Part shown: positions 45,767 to 52,367 of the stretch, piece by piece
Numbering within the stretch: position 1 is the stretch's first letter
Layout of the letters: each line of letters opens with the position of its first letter
Origin: Tagaea sp965279565
GTDB lineage: Bacteria > Pseudomonadota > Alphaproteobacteria > CACIAM-22H2
Direction of reading: 5' to 3'
Length of the DNA: 64,000 nt
NCBI GenBank assembly: GCA_965279565.1
Contig: OZ257249.1
Location: forward strand, 1,736,001 to 1,800,000
Made by a program: the position numbers and the translations under genes
Notes under the pieces: generated by a model
Seen by the model: only the letters and a program-made list of their open reading frames with translations
What the model was told of the DNA's origin: nothing
The model's database searches: none

Positions 45767-45848
45767 CGCATTCAATCGATATTCCCGATCAAGGAAAGGA
45801 TTTAAATCGATTTCCCTTGTTTCGGACGAAAGCCTAGCTTCGGAAACA

Positions 45849-45873
45849 CGCGGACCGGCGCCGCCGGTCCGCG
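45849..45873 (+). promoter_or_regulatory. Perfect 11-bp stem-loop in the katG leader
   Basis: CGCGGACCGGC pairs with GCCGGTCCGCG around a 3-base loop, ending 30 bases before the katG ATG. With no T-run it is not an ordinary terminator; it may stabilise or control the mRNA. Confidence 0.5.
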
Positions 45874-45903
45874 CCCGGATCGAAGACCGAAGGAGAATCG
45901 AAA

Positions 45904-48054
45904 ATGAGCGCAGGGAAATGCCCGGTGATGCACGGGGCCAACACGAAGTCGGGCGACACGCCCGTCGCCTGGTGGCCCAAGGCCCTCAATCTCGACATCC
46001 TCCACCAGCACGACACGAAGTCCGATCCGCTGGGTGCAGGCTTCGACTATCGCGAAGAGCTCAAGAAGCTCGACATCGCGGCGCTGAAGAAGGATGTCCA
46101 CGCCTTGATGACCGACAGCCAGCCCTGGTGGCCGGCGGACTGGGGCCATTACGGCGGCCTGATGATCCGCATGGCGTGGCACGCCGCCGGTTCCTACCGT
46201 ACGGCCGACGGCCGTGGCGGCGGCAACACCGGCAACCAGCGTTTCGCGCCGCTCAATTCCTGGCCCGACAACGCCAATCTCGACAAGGCGCGCCGCCTGC
46301 TCTGGCCGATCAAGAAGAAGTACGGCAACCGCATCAGCTGGGCCGACCTGATCCTGCTCGCCGGCACGATCGCGTACGAATCGATGGGCCTCAAGACGTT
46401 CGGCTTCGCCTTCGGCCGCGCCGATATCTGGCACCCCGAGAAGGACGTCTATTGGGGAGCCGAGAAGGAATGGCTCGGCGCCGACAAGCGCTACGAAGGC
46501 GACAAGCGCGATTCGCTGGAGAACCCGCTTGCTGCGGTGCAGATGGGCCTCATCTACGTCAATCCCGAAGGCGTGGGCGGCAAGCCCGATCCGCTGCGCA
46601 CCGCACAGGACGTGCGCATCACCTTCGCGCGCATGGCGATGGACGACGAAGAGACCGTGGCCCTCACCGCCGGCGGCCACACGGTCGGCAAGGCGCACGG
46701 CAACGGCGACGCCAAGCGCCTCGGGCCCGAGCCGGAAGCGACCGACGTCGAGGACCAGGGGCTGGGCTGGCTCAACAAGACCACGCGCGGGATCGGCCGC
46801 GACACGGTGACCAGCGGCCTCGAAGGCGCTTGGACCACGCATCCGACCAAGTGGGACAACGGATATTTCAAGCTGCTGCTCGGCTACGACTGGGAGCTCA
46901 AGAAGAGCCCGGCCGGTGCCTGGCAGTGGGAGCCGGTCGGAATCCGCGAAGAGGACAAGCCGGTCGATGTCGAGGATTCCTCGATCCGCCGCAACCCGAT
47001 CATGACCGACGCCGACATGGCCATGAAGATGGACCCGGCCTACCGGCAGATCTCGGAGAAGTTCCACAAGGACCCGGATTACTTCTCAAAGGTCTTCGCG
47101 CGCGCCTGGTTCAAGCTCACGCATCGCGACATGGGGCCGAAGGTCCGCTATTTCGGCCCCGACGTGCCGAAGGAAGACCTGATCTGGCAGGATCCGGTCC
47201 CCGCCGGCCGCACGGGCTACGACGTCGCCGCGCTGAAGGCGAAGATCGCGGCAAGCCCGCTTTCGGTCGCCGAACTCGTCGCCACGGCGTGGGACAGTGC
47301 GCGCACCTTCCGCGGCTCCGACATGCGCGGCGGTGCGAACGGTGCCCGCATCCGGCTTGCCCCGCAGAAGGACTGGGCCGGCAACGAGCCCGCGCGCCTC
47401 GCCAAGGTGCTGGCGGTGCTCGAACCGATCGCCGCTTCGGCCGGTGCGAGCGTTGCCGACGCCATCGTGCTGGCGGGCAATGTCGGCGTCGAGAAGGCGG
47501 CCAAGGCGGCCGGCTTCGACATCGCCGTGCCCTTCCTGCCGGGTCGCGGCGACGCGACGGCAGCGACGACCGACGCCGCCTCCTTCGACGTGCTGGAGCC
47601 CGTCCATGACGGGTTCCGCAACTGGCTGAAGCAGGACTATGCGGTCGGGCCGGAAGAGCTGCTGCTCGACCGCGCCCAGCTGCTGGGCCTGACGGCACCG
47701 GAGATGACGGTGCTGGTCGGCGGCCTGCGCGCGATCGGTGCCAACCATGGCGGGTCGAAGCATGGCGTGTTCACCGAGCGTGTCGGCGCGCTGACGAACG
47801 ACTTCTTCGTCGCACTCACCGACATGGCCTACACGTGGAAGCCCGTGGGCAAGAACCAGTACGAGATCCGCGAGCGCAAGACCGACAAGGTCAAGTGGAC
47901 CGCGACACGCGTGGATCTCGTGTTCGGCTCCAACTCGGTGCTGCGCGCCTATGCCGAGGTCTATGCGCAGGACGACGGCAGGGAAAAGCTCGTGCGCGAC
48001 TTCGTCGCCGCCTGGACGAAGGTGATGGACGCGGACCGCTTCGACGCGAAGTAA
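45904..48054 (+). CDS. katG: Catalase-peroxidase
   Basis: A 716-residue heme enzyme that removes hydrogen peroxide. The distal triad is R89, W92 and H93 in MIRMAWHAAGSYR; the proximal heme ligand is about H259 in LTAGGHTVGKAHG. The Tyr of LIYVNPEG near residue 218 and a later Met should form the Met-Tyr-Trp cross-link. The inactive C-terminal duplicate domain is complete. It is a cytosolic form without signal peptide. GAAGGAGAA before the ATG is a good ribosome site. No oxyR is adjacent; the gap upstream has AATCGAT twice (near 45773 and 45805), a possible regulator site. Confidence 0.97.
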   Translation: MSAGKCPVMHGANTKSGDTPVAWWPKALNLDILHQHDTKSDPLGAGFDYREELKKLDIAALKKDVHALMTDSQPWWPADWGHYGGLMIRMAWHAAGSYRTADGRGGGNTGNQRFAPLNSWPDNANLDKARRLLWPIKKKYGNRISWADLILLAGTIAYESMGLKTFGFAFGRADIWHPEKDVYWGAEKEWLGADKRYEGDKRDSLENPLAAVQMGLIYVNPEGVGGKPDPLRTAQDVRITFARMAMDDEETVALTAGGHTVGKAHGNGDAKRLGPEPEATDVEDQGLGWLNKTTRGIGRDTVTSGLEGAWTTHPTKWDNGYFKLLLGYDWELKKSPAGAWQWEPVGIREEDKPVDVEDSSIRRNPIMTDADMAMKMDPAYRQISEKFHKDPDYFSKVFARAWFKLTHRDMGPKVRYFGPDVPKEDLIWQDPVPAGRTGYDVAALKAKIAASPLSVAELVATAWDSARTFRGSDMRGGANGARIRLAPQKDWAGNEPARLAKVLAVLEPIAASAGASVADAIVLAGNVGVEKAAKAAGFDIAVPFLPGRGDATAATTDAASFDVLEPVHDGFRNWLKQDYAVGPEELLLDRAQLLGLTAPEMTVLVGGLRAIGANHGGSKHGVFTERVGALTNDFFVALTDMAYTWKPVGKNQYEIRERKTDKVKWTATRVDLVFGSNSVLRAYAEVYAQDDGREKLVRDFVAAWTKVMDADRFDAK

Positions 48055-48079
48055 GTTGCCGGCCGCCCCGGCGTTCCCG

Positions 48080-48739
48080 TCAGGGGAGCGCCGGGGCGCT
48101 CAGCACGAACACCGGTACGTCGCCGGGATAGGGCGATCCGGCGAACAGGTGCTGCCACGATCGCGCGGCACCGAATCCCGCCTGCGCCAGCATCCGCCGG
48201 GCGACTTCTTCCGACGGCCCGTCATGCAGCGGCAGTTTCGCCGCAAGTTCGGCCGGATAGGTCGACCGGTATTGCGGGGCGACCGACCACTGCCCGTCCG
48301 ATACGACGATCCGCCCGCCGGGACGCAGGATCCGGCGTGCCTTGGCAAGTGCGGCGGCCGGGTCCGCCAGCGTCCACAGCACGTTGCGCAGCGTGACGAT
48401 GTCGGCCGATGCGTCCGGCACTGAAACGTCGTCGATCAACGCCGCTTCGAAGACGATATCCAGTCCGAGCCCGGCCGCCGCCGCGCGTGCCGCCGCGAGC
48501 ATTCCGTGCGAGCCGTCATAGCCGCGTACCCGATGTCCGAGCGACGCGGCGACCAGCGCGCACGCCCCGGTTCCCGTCCCCAGATCGACCACGTCCTTCG
48601 GCCCGTCGGCCTCGAAGGCGGCTTCCAGCACGCGCCGCCATTCGTCGAACCGCGCGACATGCGAGGCGACACCGTCGAAGGCCGGTGCGCGACCGTCCCA
48701 ATAGGCCGTGACGGATGCGGCCACGTCCGGTCCGGTCAT
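48080..48739 (-). CDS. Class I SAM-dependent methyltransferase in the corrinoid-uptake operon
   Basis: A 219-residue protein with VVDLGTGTGACALVAASLG (about 50-68), a ribose contact at YDGSHGM, and LRPGGRIVVSDGQWSV later. It is the last gene of the riboswitch-controlled unit; its ATG overlaps the ATPase stop (ATGA). Linkage to a B12-responsive transporter suggests it acts on a corrinoid, a corrinoid-related metabolite or a B12-dependent methyl transfer. The substrate cannot be told from sequence. Confidence 0.8.
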   Translation of the reverse strand: MTGPDVAASVTAYWDGRAPAFDGVASHVARFDEWRRVLEAAFEADGPKDVVDLGTGTGACALVAASLGHRVRGYDGSHGMLAAARAAAAGLGLDIVFEAALIDDVSVPDASADIVTLRNVLWTLADPAAALAKARRILRPGGRIVVSDGQWSVAPQYRSTYPAELAAKLPLHDGPSEEVARRMLAQAGFGAARSWQHLFAGSPYPGDVPVFVLSAPALP

Positions 48740-49518
48740 GCGGGGTCTCCCGTCTGCGTATCGATCAGATACTCGATATGGCGCCGGCCCGACGCGTCGG
48801 TGCGGACCTGCACGTCGACGCCGAACACGCGCCCGATCAGCGCCGGCGTCAGGACCCGTTCCGGCGTGCCCGCGGCGACCAGCCGTCCGCCATCCATCAC
48901 CGCGATCTCGTCGCAGAACAGCGACGCGAGATTGAGGTCGTGCAGCGCCACGATGCAGGTCACGCCGAGCCGGCGGACGAGGGCGAGGATCGAAAGCTGG
49001 TGGCGGATGTCGAGATGGTTGGTCGGCTCGTCGAGGACGAGTTCGCTCGGCGACTGGGCCAACGCGCGCGCGATCTGCACGCGCTGGCGCTCGCCGCCCG
49101 ACAGCGTGTGCCAGGGCTGTTCGTGCCGGTCCGCGAGCCCGACCCGTTCGAGGGCGGCTTCGACGGCGTGCTCGTCGGCATCGCTCCACGACGCGAGTGC
49201 GGCGCGGTGCGGCGTGCGGCCGAGCCGGACCACGTCGCACACGCTGAGCTGCACTTCGGTCGAGGCCTGCTGCTCGACGAAGGCGAGCCGGCGCGCGAGC
49301 TCGCGCCGCGGGATGGCGTCGATCTCGCGCCCGTCGAGCGTCACCACGCCGCTCGCCACGCGGCGCAGCCGGCAGAGCAGGCGCAGCAGGCTCGACTTGC
49401 CCGAACCGTTCGGCCCGACGAGGCCGAGGACGCTGCCCGGCCGCACGTCGAGCGTCACGCCGTCGACGATCGCCCGGCCCGACGCGTTCCAGCCGACATC
49501 GCGTGCGCAAAGCGTCAT
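48736..49518 (-). CDS. btuD: ABC transporter ATPase, BtuD/FecE type
   Basis: A 260-residue ATPase for a vitamin B12/siderophore-class importer. Walker A is GPNGSGKSS (about 36-44), the Q-loop is EQQ, the signature is LSGGERQR (about 142-149), Walker B is LVLDEPTNHLD, and the switch His is in ALHDLNLA. Its start overlaps the permease stop (ATGA). B12 as substrate is inferred from the riboswitch upstream. Confidence 0.85.
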   Translation of the reverse strand: MTLCARDVGWNASGRAIVDGVTLDVRPGSVLGLVGPNGSGKSSLLRLLCRLRRVASGVVTLDGREIDAIPRRELARRLAFVEQQASTEVQLSVCDVVRLGRTPHRAALASWSDADEHAVEAALERVGLADRHEQPWHTLSGGERQRVQIARALAQSPSELVLDEPTNHLDIRHQLSILALVRRLGVTCIVALHDLNLASLFCDEIAVMDGGRLVAAGTPERVLTPALIGRVFGVDVQVRTDASGRRHIEYLIDTQTGDPA

Positions 49519-50552
49519 GTGCGTCGCCGCGCGCGATGCAGGATCACGGCGAAGGCCGGCGCGCCGAACAGCGCCGTCACCACGCCGATGGGCAGGATCT
49601 GCTGCGCCACAAGTGTGCGCGACAGGATGTCCGCCAGGATCATGAAGATGGCGCCGCCGGCCATGCAGGCCGGCAGCAGCCGCGCGTGGCCCGGCCCGAC
49701 GAGGAAGCGTGCGGCATGCGGGATCACGAGACCCACGAAGCCGACCGTGCCGATGATCGAAACCATCACGGCGGTCATCACGGCCGTCGTCGCGAGCAGG
49801 ACGATCCGCACGCGCCTTACCGCCACGCCGAGCGACTGGGCCGTGTCGGCGCCGAACGCGAACGCGTCCAGCGCCTTGGCGTGGAACAGGCACACGGCGA
49901 ACCCGGCCAGCGCCACCGGTGCGGCGACGCCGACATCCGGCCAGCGCACGCCGCCGAAGCTGCCGAGCAGCCAGAACATCACGCCGCGCGCCTGTTCCGC
50001 ACTCGCCATCGTCGTGACGATCGTCGCCGTCGCGGCGTTGAAAAGCTGCGAGCCGGCCACGCCCGCAAGGATGATCCGGTCGCTCGTCCCGCCCGCACCT
50101 GCGGCCAGCAGCCCGACGGTGCCGAGGGCCAGCAACGCGCCGAGAAAGGCCCCGCCCGACAATGTCAGCGCCGAGCCACCCACGCCGAGGATGAGTACGG
50201 CGACCGCACCGGTCGAGGCACCGGCCGAGATGCCGAGGATATAGGGCTCGGCCAGCGGATTGCGCAGCAGGGCCTGCAGGATGGCACCCGAAAGTGCCAG
50301 TGCGCCGCCGCACAGGGCCGCCATCAGCGCCCGGCTCAGCCGGTAGTCGAAGATGACGCCCTGCTGGATCGGGCCTACCTCGTAGCCCAGATCGAAGAGC
50401 CCGTTGCCGAGTGCGCGGAACGCGACCGCCAGCGGGATGCGCATCTCGCCGATCGTCACCGCCGTCGCGACCGCCAGCCCGAGGGCCGCGAGGGTCGCGA
50501 CGGCGACGACGATGCGCAGCGTCCATGCAGGCCGGTGCGCGCCGTGGCTCAA
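49515..50552 (-). CDS. btuC: FecCD/BtuC-type ABC transporter permease
   Basis: A 345-residue inner-membrane protein with about ten hydrophobic helices. Family blocks are GEMRIPLAVAFRALG, the conserved R-L-x-R pattern in DYRLSRALMAALCGGALALSGA (split DYRLSRAL and GGALALSG), NPLAEPYILGISAGAS and GTVGFVGLVIPHAARFLVG, which contacts the ATPase. A TTG start at 50552 overlaps the binding-protein stop (TTGA) and gives the normal length; no ATG fits. Confidence 0.87.
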   Translation of the reverse strand: MSHGAHRPAWTLRIVVAVATLAALGLAVATAVTIGEMRIPLAVAFRALGNGLFDLGYEVGPIQQGVIFDYRLSRALMAALCGGALALSGAILQALLRNPLAEPYILGISAGASTGAVAVLILGVGGSALTLSGGAFLGALLALGTVGLLAAGAGGTSDRIILAGVAGSQLFNAATATIVTTMASAEQARGVMFWLLGSFGGVRWPDVGVAAPVALAGFAVCLFHAKALDAFAFGADTAQSLGVAVRRVRIVLLATTAVMTAVMVSIIGTVGFVGLVIPHAARFLVGPGHARLLPACMAGGAIFMILADILSRTLVAQQILPIGVVTALFGAPAFAVILHRARRRT

Positions 50553-51583
50553 CGGATCTGACCGAAGCCGGCCAGCGCCTTCGCCAGCGCCTCGATCCCG
50601 TCGACCGCGTCGAGACCGGCGCGCGTCGTGCCCACGTCCAGGATCACGACCCGGCCCTTCCTGACCGCGTCGAGCTGGCTCGCGACCGGATCGGTCTTCA
50701 GGAAGTCGAGCTTCGCCTCGACGTCGTCCGCGGGGAAGCGCCGGCGCTCCATCCGGACGATGGCGAGGACCGCGGGGTTGGCGGCGGCAATGCCTTCCCA
50801 GCCGACCAGCGGCCATTCCTCGTTCGACGCGATGACGTTGCGCACCCCGAGCTTCGAGAACGTGTAGGCCGGGATGCCGGTCCGGCCGGCCATGAAAGCC
50901 TCGCCCTTGATCGTGCGGCTCGAGAACCACAGCGCCACGGGCACGTTCGCCGCGTTCGTGCCGGCGACCGACGCGATCGCCTTCGCCTCGCGCGCCTTGA
51001 GCTCGGCCACGAGCTTTTCCGCCCGGTCGGACACGTCGAAGATCCGCCCGTATTCGAGAACGGTGCGATGGACGAGTTCCATCGTGAACGGCTCGATGCG
51101 CACGCCGTCGCCGGCCCCGGAATTGTCCTTGCCCACGCAATCGGCCGGCGTCACGTAGACGGGAATGCCGAGTTTCGCGAACTGGTCGCGCTTGCCGACC
51201 GCCCCGTTGGGCCCGATATGCCATTCGAACATCGCGGTGACGAGATCCGGTTCCTGGCCGACGACGGCCTCGAAGCTCGGATCGTTGTCGGCCAGCCGCT
51301 TCGTCCGGGCGTTGATCGCCTCGTAGGGTTTCGCGACCGGTCCGAACCAGACGGCGGTGCCGACGACGCGATCGCCGAGGCCGAGCGCGTAGAGGATCTC
51401 GGTCTGGGTCTGTCCGACCGAGACGACCCGCCGGGGCGGGGCCTTGAACGTGACGTCCGTCCGGCAGTTTTCGAGCGTGAGGGGATAGCGGGTCGGTTCG
51501 GCCCAAGCCGGTGCCGAAACCCAGACGAGTGCCGCGACGAAAAGGGCGGCGATGTGCGTGGATGCGGTGTTTTTCTGCGCCAT
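50549..51583 (-). CDS. btuF: Periplasmic corrinoid/metal-chelate binding protein, BtuF/FepB class
   Basis: A 344-residue protein with a Sec signal peptide (about 1-28, ending PAWA). The type III binding-protein fold shows RRVVSVGQTQTEILYALGLGDRVVGT (as RRVVSVGQTQ and LYALGLGDRVVG), EPDLVTAMFEWH, and a long bridging helix. It feeds the permease downstream. It is the first gene after a cobalamin riboswitch, so cobalamin or a precursor is the likely ligand. It is longer than E. coli BtuF, so the ligand may differ. The start ATG is masked by a hairpin in the leader. Confidence 0.82.
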   Translation of the reverse strand: MAQKNTASTHIAALFVAALVWVSAPAWAEPTRYPLTLENCRTDVTFKAPPRRVVSVGQTQTEILYALGLGDRVVGTAVWFGPVAKPYEAINARTKRLADNDPSFEAVVGQEPDLVTAMFEWHIGPNGAVGKRDQFAKLGIPVYVTPADCVGKDNSGAGDGVRIEPFTMELVHRTVLEYGRIFDVSDRAEKLVAELKAREAKAIASVAGTNAANVPVALWFSSRTIKGEAFMAGRTGIPAYTFSKLGVRNVIASNEEWPLVGWEGIAAANPAVLAIVRMERRRFPADDVEAKLDFLKTDPVASQLDAVRKGRVVILDVGTTRAGLDAVDGIEALAKALAGFGQIR

Positions 51584-51588
51584 GTCGA

Positions 51589-51609
51589 TCTCCCGTGATC
51601 AGGGGGAGA
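51589..51609 (-). promoter_or_regulatory. Shine-Dalgarno-sequestering hairpin (riboswitch expression platform)
   Basis: On the minus strand TCTCCC (51609-51604) can pair with GGGAGA (51594-51589). The second arm is the ribosome site, 5 bases before the btuF ATG. This suits translational OFF control when B12 is bound. Confidence 0.6.
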
Positions 51610-51699
51610 AGCTCGTGACGCGCAGGTCTCGGGAAACAGAATACTGCTCCGGAGGCACACGCCCCACGGAGCTCCCCGCCCGCAAGACAGTTTCATTCG

Positions 51700-51886
51700 A
51701 TCAGGCAGGTCTCCTGGCTCGCGGGTCGACGCTTGTTCCGCCCGGCCTTCCCGGTGCTGCTGCACCAGTGGACGTTGGGCGGGAAGCTCGCCGCTTACAG
51801 TTGCGGGGACAGCCTCGGAATTGGCCCGACGGGCCGCACCGAGTTCCCTCTTAGCTCCGGGCGTTGCGGCCCGGAGAACCATGATC
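51700..51886 (-). ncRNA. Cobalamin riboswitch
   Basis: On the minus strand the class hallmarks occur in order: AAGAGGGAACTCGGTG, CCGAGGCTGTCCCCGCAACT continuing as GTAAGCGG, the B12-box core GTCCACTGG, then GGGAAGGCCGGGC and the closing GCCAGGAGACCTGCCTGATC. Length and order match adenosylcobalamin-type switches. It precedes btuF and should shut off the transporter when cobalamin is plentiful. Confidence 0.96.
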
Positions 51887-51894
51887 GAGCCGGC

Positions 51895-51922
51895 AGAGTA
51901 GGCAAGCCCGCTCCGTTGTCAA
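51895..51922 (-). promoter_or_regulatory. Promoter of the cobalamin riboswitch transcript
   Basis: On the minus strand TTGACA (51922-51917), 16-base spacer, TACTCT (51900-51895). Transcription would begin right at the 5' end of the riboswitch fold. Confidence 0.7.
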
Positions 51923-51938
51923 GCCGTGGAATGGACGC

Positions 51939-52358
51939 TCAGCCCGCCCGGCTTTTCGCCCGGGGAGTGACGCGCCGGTAGTCGTCGGCCAGCCGCTCGA
52001 TGTCGGCCTCGTCGAGCAGCGTGCCGAACTGCACCTCGACCAGCGTCAGCGGCGTCTTGCCGACGTTCTCCAGCCGGTGGGCGAGGCGCACCGGGATGTC
52101 GATCGCGTCGCCCGTGGAAACGGGCCGCGTGCGCGTGCCGAGCGTGACCTTGCCCTCGCCGCCGACGACGAACCAGTGCTCGGCACGCCCGAAATGCCGC
52201 TGCAGCGACAGGCGCTGGCCGGGCAGCACGACGATCCGCTTGACCGTGAAGCCGTCGCCCACGTCGACGACGCGCCATTCGCCCCACGGGCGCGAGCCGT
52301 GCTGGCCCTTGCGATAGGTGTTCTTGCCTTCGGTCTTCGGCTTGGTCTTCGCTGCCAT
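51939..52358 (-). CDS. Stand-alone cupin, mannose-6-phosphate isomerase type II-like
   Basis: A 139-residue cytosolic protein consisting of a single cupin barrel, similar to the C-terminal domain of type II phosphomannose isomerases: RPWGEWRVVD (about 23-32), LPGQRLSLQRHFGRAEHWFVV with metal-binding His residues (as LPGQRLSLQRHFGRAEHW), DAIDIPVRLAHRLEN and a late Glu. An AGGAGA site precedes the ATG. It follows the histidine kinase by 9 bases and is probably cotranscribed. It may isomerise a sugar phosphate or only bind one. Confidence 0.82.
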   Translation of the reverse strand: MAAKTKPKTEGKNTYRKGQHGSRPWGEWRVVDVGDGFTVKRIVVLPGQRLSLQRHFGRAEHWFVVGGEGKVTLGTRTRPVSTGDAIDIPVRLAHRLENVGKTPLTLVEVQFGTLLDEADIERLADDYRRVTPRAKSRAG

Positions 52359-52367
52359 CGTCGTCTC

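Larger units (their letters stand above)
51584..51938 (-). other. Promoter and leader region of the corrinoid operon
   Basis: 355 bases without a protein gene. On the minus strand, in order: promoter (51922-51895), cobalamin riboswitch (51886-51700), a linker with GCTCCG/CGGAGC arms, and the hairpin that covers the ribosome site (51609-51589). Confidence 0.85.
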
